A stretch of 7,227 bases of DNA from JBFMCU01 sp964428225 (GTDB lineage: Bacteria; Planctomycetota; UBA1135; GCA-002686595): positions 1 through 7,227 of the forward strand of contig CAYRXS010000319.1 of NCBI GenBank assembly GCA_964428225.1, given 5' to 3'. Every line of letters starts with the position of its first letter. The stretch's first letter is position 1. Position numbers and translations under genes: made by a program. Shown here piece after piece: positions 1 to 7,227 of the stretch. The notes under the pieces were generated by a model. The model saw nothing but the letters and a program-made list of their open reading frames with translations. It made no database searches and was not told where the DNA came from.

Positions 1-427
1 TCGCGCCGATCCCCGGAGCCCTCTTCAGAACCCAGTTCGAGACCACCGCCCCCGTCCGGATCTCCTGGAACGAGAGCACCTCGGCGAGGGTCTTCGCCCG
101 GGCCTGCAAGTACTGGCGGTTGTGCTCGACGCCGATCTCCGCGGGGAGGCGCCCGGTCAACATGCTGCAGACCGACGGGGCGGTGAGCGGAGCCGTCGCG
201 TAGGCGTGGTCGAAGACGACCGCCTCGCGGGCGAAGGCGTCGAGCTGGGGGCTCGTGTCGTGCTCGTAGCCGTAGAGGCCGAGCCGGTCCGCGCGCAACG
301 TGTCGCAGGTGATCAGGATCACTCGCCGGGCGGTCGCGTCCTCCCCTCCGCGTCCGCCCCCGCAGGAAACCAGAGCGAGCAGCGCGAGAGGCAGGATCGA
401 CAGGCAGGTCTTGATGCGGGGGCTCAT
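1..427 (-). CDS. Sulfatase/alkaline phosphatase superfamily lipoprotein, 3'-truncated
   Basis: The first 142 residues of a secreted, lipid-anchored hydrolase or transferase of the sulfatase-like fold (PF00884 type); the rest lies off the left edge. The N-terminus has positive charges (R4, K6), a hydrophobic stretch (residues 8-20) and a lipobox L-V-S-C22, so a mature protein anchored through Cys22 is expected. A Gly-rich linker precedes the first core strand, VILITCDTLRADRLGLYGY (36-54), where D42 is the probable metal ligand. TSPQLDAFA and the nucleophile loop PLTAPSVCSMLTGR (80-93) follow. In the canonical C-x-P-S-R-x-x-x-L-T-G loop the formylglycine Cys aligns with T82 and the Arg with V86. 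A classical sulfatase is therefore unlikely; Thr is the nucleophile in phospho-transferring relatives such as OpgB and LtaS. The ATG at 427 is chosen because it places the lipobox correctly and no in-frame start occurs in the gap upstream. No Shine-Dalgarno sequence is visible. The substrate cannot be told; the specificity-determining half is missing. Confidence 0.88.
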   Translation of the reverse strand, partial: MSPRIKTCLSILPLALLALVSCGGGRGGEDATARRVILITCDTLRADRLGLYGYEHDTSPQLDAFAREAVVFDHAYATAPLTAPSVCSMLTGRLPAEIGVEHNRQYLQARAKTLAEVLSFQEIRTGAVVSNWVLKRAPGIGA

Positions 428-521
428 TCTCGGAGGAAGCCGAGGGGTTCGTCGGGCGAAGGTGGAGAGCGATTGTAGGTCGGCCCCGATCGAATGCCCA
501 GTCGGACGCTCCGCGAGGCGA
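428..521 (-). other. Intergenic gap between glucan synthase and sulfatase-like gene
   Basis: These 94 bases separate two co-directional genes. Besides the candidate promoter, they hold only a weak hairpin (CGGA-GCG-TCCG, 503-513, 4-bp stem) just after the glucan synthase stop, with no T-run, so no intrinsic terminator is supported. Immediately before the downstream ATG the minus strand reads CTTCCTCCGAGA, which resembles the anti-Shine-Dalgarno sequence rather than a ribosome binding site. Read-through from the upstream gene, and hence a two-gene operon, is possible. Confidence 0.6.
472..500 (-). promoter_or_regulatory. Candidate sigma-70-like promoter for the sulfatase-like gene
   Basis: On the minus strand, TGGGCA (495-500, 4 of 6 matches to TTGACA) is followed after exactly 17 bases by TACAAT (472-477, 5 of 6 matches to TATAAT). 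Transcription would start near 465, leaving a leader of roughly 40 bases before the ATG at 427. The -10 hexamer stands out in GC-rich surroundings. If real, the downstream gene could be expressed separately from the glucan synthase. This is a consensus match by eye only, and the sigma factor preferences of this organism are unknown. Confidence 0.3.
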
Positions 522-3500
522 TCAGACCTCCACCGCGCTCGCTCGGCTCACGCGCACCTCGACCTCGTGGTTTCCCTGGAGCGTGCTCAGCGGCACGCGG
601 TTGCCGGGGATGGGCCGGCCGTCGAGCACGAGCTCCGGCCGGTCCGCGCCCTCGGTGCCCGAGTCGATGACCCGTACCTCCAGCGCGACGTCGGGGAGCT
701 CGATGCGCGCGCGATAGCCGTCCCAGGCGGCGGGGATCCCCGGGTCGATGACCAGGTCGCCCCCTCGGAAGGTGATGCCCAGGACCGCCTCGATGCCGAG
801 CCGCCAGGCCCAGGCCGCCGCGCCGGTGTACCACGTCCAGCCGCCGCGTCCCGTGTGGGGCGGAGCTCCGGAGATGTCCGCGGCGATGGCGTACGGCTCG
901 ACCCGGTAGTGTCGCGCTCGACTCTCCGTGTCCGCGTGGAGCACGGGATTCAGCAGGCGCACGAGACGGCTGCACGTCTCCCGATCGCCGACGGCCCGGG
1001 CGGCCCAGGCCAGCCAGGTCGCGGCGTGCGTGTACTGTCCGCCGTTCTCGCGCAGGCCCGGGGGGTAGCCCTTGATGTACCCCGGCTCGCGCTCCGTCCG
1101 ATCGAAGGGCGGGGCGAACAGCCTCACCAGGCGGTTCTTGTCGTCCACGAGCTCCTCGACCGCGGTCGAGATCGCCTGCTGCGCGCGCTTCGGATCACCG
1201 GCGCCGCTCAGCGCGGACCACGACTGGGGAAGGGAGAAGATCCGTCCCTCGTCCGATTCGATGGAGCCGAGCGGGGTTCCGTCGTCGAACCAGGCGCGCA
1301 GGTATCGATCACCCTCCCAGGCTCGAGCCTCGACGCTGTCGAGCAGCTCCTCCGCGCGGCGTCGCCAGAACTCGGCCTCCCCGCGCTCTCCGACGTGCTC
1401 GCAGAGCTCGGCGAAGCGTCTTTGAGTCGCGATGCTGAACCACGCGAGCCAGACGCTCTCGCCCCGGCCGCCCGCGCCGACCTCGCTCATCCCGTCGTTC
1501 CAGTCGTGGCTGCCCATGAGCGGCAGCCCGTTCGCGCCGCGCGTCGAGCCGCGTTCGAGAGCGCGTCGGCAGTGGACGAGGATGCTGGCCGATTCGGAGG
1601 TGTGCTCGAAGTGTCCGTAGCGGTCGTGCTCGTCCTCGCCCAGCGGATCCGCCCGGAGGAAGGGCACCTTCTCCTCGAGGATCGTCTCGTCGCCCGTCAC
1701 CCGCACGTACTCGGTGGTGACGTAGGGCAACCAGAGCAGGTCGTCCGAGCACTTGGTGCGCACGCCGGCGTTGCCCGGCGGGTGCCACCAGTGCAGCACG
1801 TCGCCCTCCTCGAACTGGCGGTGCGCGGCTTCGATGATCTGAGCGCGCAGGATGTCGGGAGCGGTGAACGCCAGGGCCATGACGTCCTGGAGCTGGTCGC
1901 GGAAGCCGTAGGCGCCGCTCGACTGGTAGAAGGCCGTGCGCCCGAAGACGCGGCAGACGATCGCCTGGTAGAGGAGCCAGCGGTTCAACATCAGGTCGAG
2001 CGCCGGCTCGGGCGTCTCGACCTGGATCCGACCGAGGATGCCGTCCCAGAACCGTCGGAGGTCCTTCCAGGCTCCATCCACCGCCGCCGCGCTGCGGAAG
2101 ACGCGGAGGAGGTCGAGAGCCTCTTCGCGCGAGGCTCCCTGGCCGAGGACGAAGTGGAGCTCGACCTCGTCCGCGGGGGGGATCTCGATGTGGACCTGGA
2201 GAACGGCGCAGGGATCGACCCCGGCGTGGAAAGTGCCGCAGAGCCCCCAGCGCTGGAGGGCCGCGGGCCGGGCCGTGGAGCCGTGCAGGCCGAGGAACTC
2301 GGTGCGGTCCGCCGTGGCGCCGTGGGTCGGCTCGCTCGAGGCGACGAAGGCCGTCCGCCCCGCGAAGTCCCCGCTCCAATCACAGGTCGCGAGGATCGCT
2401 CCCGTGTCGCCATGATAGGACGGGCGGACGTGCGTGCGGGTCCGGCGACGATCCGCGCCGAGCACCCACTCCGCGTAGAACGTCGCGGTCAGGCGGCGCG
2501 GTCGCGAGTGGGCGTTCCGCAGGCGCAGCCGGTAGAGCTTGACCGGCTCCTCGGGGGGGACGAAGACGCGCAGCCGCTGCTCGAGGCCCTCCCCGGAGTA
2601 GTGATACTCGGTGTAGCCCGCGCCGTGTCGGACCTGGTGCGAGCCGAGCCCCGGCGTGGGCATGGGGGTCGGGGACCAGACGCGAGCGGTCTCCTCGTCG
2701 CGGAGGTACAGGACCTCGCCGGCGGGATCGCAGACCGGATCGTTCGACCAGGGCGTCAGGCGGTACTCCCCGCTGTTGAGCGCCCACGTGTTGCCGAGAC
2801 CGGATTCGGTGACCAGGGTGCCGAACTCCGCGTTCGCCAGCACGTTCGACCACGGCGCCGGCGTTCGTTGCCCCTCCTCGAGGTGGATGACGTACTCTCG
2901 CCCATCCTCCGAGAATCCCCCGAAGCCGTTGTCGAACGAGAGACCTTCGGGGCGCTCGAGCGGCGGCAGGACCTCCTCGGAGTCGGCCCCGCCCGCCATC
3001 CCGGGAGGCACGAAGCGCGGCAGCTCGGGAGACGGAGGCTCCTGGCTGCTGAGCTGCTCGGCGATGCTCCCCGCCCCCGTGTCGAGCACGAGGTTCGCCA
3101 TCGTTTCGAGGAACCACCGCTCTTCGGAGGCGATCTGATCGGCGCGGATCAGGAAGACCCCGCCCGGCCGGTTCATCCACTCGCGCGCGCCCGTCCTCTC
3201 CAGGATGCGCCGCAGGCTGCCGCGGGAGTCATCGTCGTAGCCGGAGACTCCCTGGCGGAGGATCAGCACGTCGATGCGCTGCCCGTGCCGTCGCCAGTAG
3301 CGGTGGGCCAGCAGGATCTCGTCGAGGATCCCGGCCTCCTCCATCTCCAGGGTGTCCGTGGCGCGCACGAAGAGGATCGGGTGATCGCCCGAGATCCCGA
3401 ATCCCCAGAGGCGGGACTGCGTGAACGCGCCGTGCGGGGACGTGGCGCCGCCGCCCTTCGGGAACGGGGGCGGGACGAGCATGTGCGAGAGGAGGCGCTG

Positions 3501-6500
3501 CAGCGTGGGCAGCGATTCCGGCTCGACGCCCGTGCGCTGGACCTCGCGGGCGGCCTCGCCCGAGGCGTCGCGGGACGACCACTCGAGCGCGGAGAGCGAG
3601 CCGTATCGCGTCGTCAGCTCGAGCGCCGTCCGACGCGAGCCCGCGACCAGCGTGACGAAGGCCAGAGACACCGTGCCGTGGGGCGGAACATCGAGGCCCG
3701 CCTGCAGGGCCATGATCGGGTCGAGGACCGTGCCCACGGTTCCGGTGAAGCCGTCGTCCTCCGCGAGCGCGCGGGGATCCGCGGTCGAGCGCCCGCGGCC
3801 GATGAACTTCTCCCGGCTCGTCTCGTAGCCGCGGAGATGCACGTTCTGATCGCTCGTCAGGAGCCGGTGGACCATCACCGGCGTCTTCTCGCCGGACGAG
3901 CGCGGCCGTCTCGTGAAGAGCAGGGCGTCGAACTCGCCCAGGTACTCGCTCTGCACGAACATCTTGGAGAAGGCGGGGTGGCGGCGGTAGTCGGCCTCGG
4001 GGGCGAGCACGACCTCCGCGTAGCTCGCCATGGTCAGGCGACGCGGCTGATCCGTCTCGTTGGTGACGGTGATGATGCGCTTCTCCACGTCGTCCGAGGG
4101 CGCGACGCTGACCTCCATGCGCAGGAACAGGCCGTGCTCCCGACGGCCGATTTCCGCCGAGGATGCGCGGTAGGTCATCCCGTACTCGCCGTTCGTGCGG
4201 CCGATGGGATTCCTGCCCAGGGACCAGCGCTCTCCCGAGTCCTCGTCGGAGACGTAGATCCAGGTCCCCTCGCTGTCCCGCGTGGGATCCGCGGACCACG
4301 CGGTGAGAGCGAGATCCCGCCAGCGCGTGAATCCTCCCCCCGAGTCCGAGATGCCCGTGGTGAGGGTTCCGTTCGAGAGCACGTGCAGCATCGGGTGCCG
4401 CGCCGGCGTCTCGGAGGTCCACGAGGGAAGCGCGAGGCGCGGCGGAGCCTCCGTCTCGGGCTGGGAGTCCGATTCCTCCTCGTGGGGCGTCTCCGTCGGG
4501 AGGGTCTGCGGAACCTGCTCGTTGAGCAGCAGGGAGACGCTCTGGGTGATCGGATCCGCCAGGAACCGGCGGTTCATCGCGTCGTCCCCGAGCGAGTTCG
4601 TGAGCGCCAGGAAGACCATCCCCTGGTGGTGGGCCATGTACGACTGCACCCGGGCGAACGGCTCCTCCTTGGCGACGCGCGACGGCGTGAAGTCGACGGC
4701 CTCGTAGAGACCGTAGGGCCCCACCATCTCCATCTCCTCGAACCGATCCAGGTTGCGGAGCACCGCCCCGGGGCGGTACCGCACCGCCATCAGCGAGGCG
4801 TAGGGCGCGATCACGAGATCGTCGGCCAGCCCGCGGCGGAAGCCCAGCCCCGGCACGCCGAAGGCTCGGTACTGGTAGTTCTGGTCGGCGTCGAAGTGAT
4901 TGAATCCCGACTCGGAGATTCCCCAGGGGACGTTCAGCTTCTCGCCGTAGGCGATCTGGACGTCGACGGCCGCCTCGCAGCTCTCGCCGATCAAAGTGTC
5001 GGCGCCGCCGGCCATGACGAGCTCGGGCATCAGGTACTCGAACATCGTCGCGCCCCACGACAGCAGGACGGGGTTGCGACCGAACCGCGTCGAGGAGCGT
5101 CCGAGGTGGAACCAGTGCTTGAGCGGGACGTCGGCCTTCGCGATGGCGACGTAGCTCGCCAGCCGCGCCTCGGAGGCCATCAGGTCGTAGTGGTTGGGAT
5201 CGAGCTTGTTGGCGGTGATGTTGAAGCCGATGTGGAACAGGTGGACCTGCTCGTCGTAGAGCAGCCGGAAGTCCGCGTTCCGCACCTCCGCGTCGGCCTG
5301 CGCCGCGATCTGTTCAAGCTCCCGACGAAGGGCCCGCGCGTTCGACACCGCGGAGTCGAGCGTGCGGCGGAGAGCCTCCACCCACTCGGAATGATCGGAG
5401 CCGAGCACCTCGAGGAGCTCGTTCGCCCGATCACGAACGCCGTCCATGCCGGCCAGGGTGGGCGTTTGCGACAGGTGCTCCTCGAGCTCCCGCCATGCGG
5501 TCGAGAGGGCCTGCGGAGCGCCCGGATCCACGAGGGCTTCGGGAGGATCCGCGAGCCTGGGGAGCCACGGCATGAGGAGGTTCGCCTCCCGCTGCATCGT
5601 CTGCATCGCCTGGTGAACGCGGTTCGTCCAGATCTTGAGCGCTCCCAGCGACTCCAGGCTCAGGGTGTCCGTCTCCTTGCCCAGGGCGGTCAGTAGGTCC
5701 TCGTCGATACGGTGGCAGTGCTCGTCGTGGATCCTCTGGACGGCGAGCCATCCTGCCGTGCCCTTCTCGCGAGCCTCGGAGATCGCCTCGCGCATCAGGT
5801 CGATCCGCTCCTCGATCCGCCTCCAGGCGACGGGGTTGCCGGCTCCCTGCGCCTGTTCGAGAGACCGCCGGAGCAGCCCGAGATCGTCCAGGAGCCCGTC
5901 CCAGAGCTCGACGCGCAGGGCGGGGCCGTACACCGCCTCGAGACAGCCCTGCTTCAGGGTGATCATGGCGCCGGCGAGGTTCCCGCTGTCGACGGTCGAG
6001 ACGTAGCGCGGCAGCAAGGGCTCCAGGGTACGCGTTTCGTACCAGTTGAGGAGGTGGCCTCGGTAGTGCTCCATCTCGTTCAGCGTGTCCAGCGTCCGCT
6101 GCAGCCGGAACGCCGTCTCCATCAACGTGAGGTAGCCGAGGTCGCGCGCCCCCAGCGTCGACAGGAGGTACATCCCGATATTCGTGGGGGACGTACGGTG
6201 GGCGACCTCGCGCTTGTGCATCTCCTGGTAGTTGTCGGGCGGGAGCCACTGGTCCTCGGCCCCGACGAAGGTCTCGTAGAACAGCCAGGTCTGGCGAGCG
6301 AGCAACCGGAGGCGCTCCTTCTCCGAGGGCCGGAGCTCCTCCCTCCGCCGCGACGGAGCGTTGCTGATCCAGATCGCCAGCGCGGGCGACAGGATCCACG
6401 TCAAGAGGATCGGCGCCGCCCACGGCATCGCGCCCGGCCGCAACCACGCGATCAGGACGACGAGAGTCAACGCGAGCGCGACAGAGATCCCCATCTCCTT

Positions 6501-7227
6501 CCACGTGCGCAGCCGAGGTCGTCCCGCGAACATGCGCGCCGTGTGCGCGGCGGTCCGCCACTCCAGGAAGTGACGGCGCGTGATCTTCAGACGCCCCAGC
6601 GTGCGGACGATCGCGTCCGAGATGACGATCGCTTCGTGAGGAAGGAACGCCAGGAGGAGCGCCCAGCGCCCGACGTTCTCGCCGAGACCCTGGAAGATCT
6701 GCCGCAGCCCGGGCCGGAACCGTCCGCGCCGGCGGACGCGCGCGAGGCCCGACAGGATTCCCGCGAAGATGTGCGCGGCCGGAGCCAGGACCGCGAGCAC
6801 GGTCCAGATCGCCGGATGACCCGGCAGGGCGAGCCAGCCCGCGACGAGGAAGAGCAGGAGCAGCGGAGTGAACAGGCTCCTCCGCATGTTGTCGAAGACC
6901 TTCCACCGATCGATGATCGAGAACCGGTTGCGGAGCTTCCCGTCGGAGGCCGCGGGCACGTTGCGACCCAGCCAGGGCAGGAGCTGCCAGTCTCCGCGGA
7001 TCCAGCGGTGCATCCGGTGGACGAAGGCGAGGTAGTGGGGCGGATACTCCTCGTAGAGGACGATGTCCGTGGCCAGGGCGACCCGACCATGAATGCCCTC
7101 GAACAGGTCGTGGCTGACGAGCGCGTTCTGCGGCGCCCTTCCCTCCAGGCTCTGGCGGAATGCGCGCAGGTCGTAGATGCCCTTGCCGATGTAGAGCCCC
7201 GACCCGAAGAGGTCCTGGTAGACGTCG
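522..7227 (-). CDS. ndvB: Cyclic beta-1,2-glucan synthase, 5'-truncated by window edge
   Basis: Inner-membrane enzyme of the NdvB/ChvB/Cgs family, which builds cyclic beta-1,2-glucan from UDP-glucose for the periplasm. The frame is open to the right edge with no start, so the first Met (7013) is internal; 2,234 residues are visible, of about 2,800 usual for the family. Numbering from the first visible codon: residues 1-90 are the end of the GT84 domain (DVYQDLFG, SHDLFEGI, then R71-x-x-R74-W75 followed by IRGDWQLLPW). Hydrophobic segments lie near 118-137, 139-161, 187-206, 246-262 and 269-288. Residues ~300-900 are the glycoamylase-like (GH189) cyclization domain (VDSGNLAGA, WGISESGF, YGLYEAVDF, SYMAHHQGM). 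An acidic linker (~902-931) leads to two GH94-type beta-sandwich modules (~930-1210, ~1427-1705). The C-terminal GH94 barrel has GFRDQLQD, D1908-W-N-D1911, YPPGLRENGGQYTHAA and WYTGAAAW. In Brucella Cgs the C-terminal part controls ring size by phosphorolysis. The stop is TGA at 522-524. No frameshift or lost motif is seen. The upstream promoter lies outside the window. Confidence 0.96.
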   Translation of the reverse strand, partial: DVYQDLFGSGLYIGKGIYDLRAFRQSLEGRAPQNALVSHDLFEGIHGRVALATDIVLYEEYPPHYLAFVHRMHRWIRGDWQLLPWLGRNVPAASDGKLRNRFSIIDRWKVFDNMRRSLFTPLLLLFLVAGWLALPGHPAIWTVLAVLAPAAHIFAGILSGLARVRRRGRFRPGLRQIFQGLGENVGRWALLLAFLPHEAIVISDAIVRTLGRLKITRRHFLEWRTAAHTARMFAGRPRLRTWKEMGISVALALTLVVLIAWLRPGAMPWAAPILLTWILSPALAIWISNAPSRRREELRPSEKERLRLLARQTWLFYETFVGAEDQWLPPDNYQEMHKREVAHRTSPTNIGMYLLSTLGARDLGYLTLMETAFRLQRTLDTLNEMEHYRGHLLNWYETRTLEPLLPRYVSTVDSGNLAGAMITLKQGCLEAVYGPALRVELWDGLLDDLGLLRRSLEQAQGAGNPVAWRRIEERIDLMREAISEAREKGTAGWLAVQRIHDEHCHRIDEDLLTALGKETDTLSLESLGALKIWTNRVHQAMQTMQREANLLMPWLPRLADPPEALVDPGAPQALSTAWRELEEHLSQTPTLAGMDGVRDRANELLEVLGSDHSEWVEALRRTLDSAVSNARALRRELEQIAAQADAEVRNADFRLLYDEQVHLFHIGFNITANKLDPNHYDLMASEARLASYVAIAKADVPLKHWFHLGRSSTRFGRNPVLLSWGATMFEYLMPELVMAGGADTLIGESCEAAVDVQIAYGEKLNVPWGISESGFNHFDADQNYQYRAFGVPGLGFRRGLADDLVIAPYASLMAVRYRPGAVLRNLDRFEEMEMVGPYGLYEAVDFTPSRVAKEEPFARVQSYMAHHQGMVFLALTNSLGDDAMNRRFLADPITQSVSLLLNEQVPQTLPTETPHEEESDSQPETEAPPRLALPSWTSETPARHPMLHVLSNGTLTTGISDSGGGFTRWRDLALTAWSADPTRDSEGTWIYVSDEDSGERWSLGRNPIGRTNGEYGMTYRASSAEIGRREHGLFLRMEVSVAPSDDVEKRIITVTNETDQPRRLTMASYAEVVLAPEADYRRHPAFSKMFVQSEYLGEFDALLFTRRPRSSGEKTPVMVHRLLTSDQNVHLRGYETSREKFIGRGRSTADPRALAEDDGFTGTVGTVLDPIMALQAGLDVPPHGTVSLAFVTLVAGSRRTALELTTRYGSLSALEWSSRDASGEAAREVQRTGVEPESLPTLQRLLSHMLVPPPFPKGGGATSPHGAFTQSRLWGFGISGDHPILFVRATDTLEMEEAGILDEILLAHRYWRRHGQRIDVLILRQGVSGYDDDSRGSLRRILERTGAREWMNRPGGVFLIRADQIASEERWFLETMANLVLDTGAGSIAEQLSSQEPPSPELPRFVPPGMAGGADSEEVLPPLERPEGLSFDNGFGGFSEDGREYVIHLEEGQRTPAPWSNVLANAEFGTLVTESGLGNTWALNSGEYRLTPWSNDPVCDPAGEVLYLRDEETARVWSPTPMPTPGLGSHQVRHGAGYTEYHYSGEGLEQRLRVFVPPEEPVKLYRLRLRNAHSRPRRLTATFYAEWVLGADRRRTRTHVRPSYHGDTGAILATCDWSGDFAGRTAFVASSEPTHGATADRTEFLGLHGSTARPAALQRWGLCGTFHAGVDPCAVLQVHIEIPPADEVELHFVLGQGASREEALDLLRVFRSAAAVDGAWKDLRRFWDGILGRIQVETPEPALDLMLNRWLLYQAIVCRVFGRTAFYQSSGAYGFRDQLQDVMALAFTAPDILRAQIIEAAHRQFEEGDVLHWWHPPGNAGVRTKCSDDLLWLPYVTTEYVRVTGDETILEEKVPFLRADPLGEDEHDRYGHFEHTSESASILVHCRRALERGSTRGANGLPLMGSHDWNDGMSEVGAGGRGESVWLAWFSIATQRRFAELCEHVGERGEAEFWRRRAEELLDSVEARAWEGDRYLRAWFDDGTPLGSIESDEGRIFSLPQSWSALSGAGDPKRAQQAISTAVEELVDDKNRLVRLFAPPFDRTEREPGYIKGYPPGLRENGGQYTHAATWLAWAARAVGDRETCSRLVRLLNPVLHADTESRARHYRVEPYAIAADISGAPPHTGRGGWTWYTGAAAWAWRLGIEAVLGITFRGGDLVIDPGIPAAWDGYRARIELPDVALEVRVIDSGTEGADRPELVLDGRPIPGNRVPLSTLQGNHEVEVRVSRASAVEV

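Noticed and set aside
160..172. Cys87 of the sulfatase-like protein as the formylglycine site
   Set aside because: It is only three residues before the LTG of the loop, whereas the modified Cys should be eight before it and followed by x-P-x-R. T82 occupies the proper position.
503..513. Hairpin CGGA-GCG-TCCG after the glucan synthase stop as a terminator
   Set aside because: The stem is only four pairs and no T-run follows; such hairpins are expected by chance in DNA this GC-rich.
300..5696. Plus-strand 1,798-residue reading frame as a real gene
   Set aside because: It lies in exact antisense register with a gene whose domains and motifs are unmistakable, spans both genes and the gap, and encodes a low-complexity Arg/Ala/Glu/Val-rich product with no recognisable domain. 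Avoidance of TTA, CTA and TCA in the sense gene accounts for it.
3229..6906. Other minus-strand long frames (3229-5058, 5431-6906 and others at 1309-3180)
   Set aside because: They are out-of-frame shadows of the glucan synthase with Arg/Pro/Gly-rich translations, typical of high-GC DNA.
7011..7013. ATG at 7013 as the start of the glucan synthase
   Set aside because: The frame continues upstream to the window edge with strongly family-like sequence (DVYQDLFG, GLYIGKGIYD, SHDLFEGI). A start here would split the RxxRW motif and remove the glycosyltransferase domain.

Overview
The window is a GC-rich, almost fully coding stretch with two genes, both on the minus strand. Each is cut by a window edge. 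The high GC content, the strong G/C preference at third codon positions, a periplasmic-glucan synthase and a lipobox signal peptide together suggest a high-GC, double-membrane (Gram-negative) bacterium. The sequence alone does not place it in a phylum; rhizobial and Brucella-type alphaproteobacteria are the classic hosts of the large gene, but it also occurs in many other lineages.

Positions 522-7227 hold the C-terminal 2,234 residues of a giant cyclic beta-1,2-glucan synthase (NdvB/ChvB/Cgs family). Its 5' end lies beyond the right edge. In protein order the visible part carries the end of the GT84 glycosyltransferase domain, about five membrane segments, the glycoamylase-like cyclization domain (GH189), two GH94-type beta-sandwich modules and the C-terminal GH94 phosphorylase domain. 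All the signature motifs I could check are intact, so it looks functional.

Positions 428-521 are a 94-base gap. It contains a candidate sigma-70-like promoter reading toward the second gene and no convincing terminator. Positions 1-427 encode the first 142 residues of a lipoprotein of the sulfatase/alkaline phosphatase superfamily. The residue aligned with the formylglycine cysteine is Thr, so it is probably not a classical sulfatase.

The first protein would make cyclic beta-1,2-glucan at the inner membrane for release into the periplasm. The second would be an envelope-anchored hydrolase or transferase of the superfamily that includes OpgB, the enzyme that adds phosphoglycerol to periplasmic glucans in E. 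coli. A role in decorating the glucan is a hypothesis from adjacency and the Thr site, not a demonstrated link. I see no RNA genes, mobile elements, CRISPR arrays or notable repeats. The very long reading frame on the plus strand (300-5696) is best explained as a codon-usage shadow of the glucan synthase gene.
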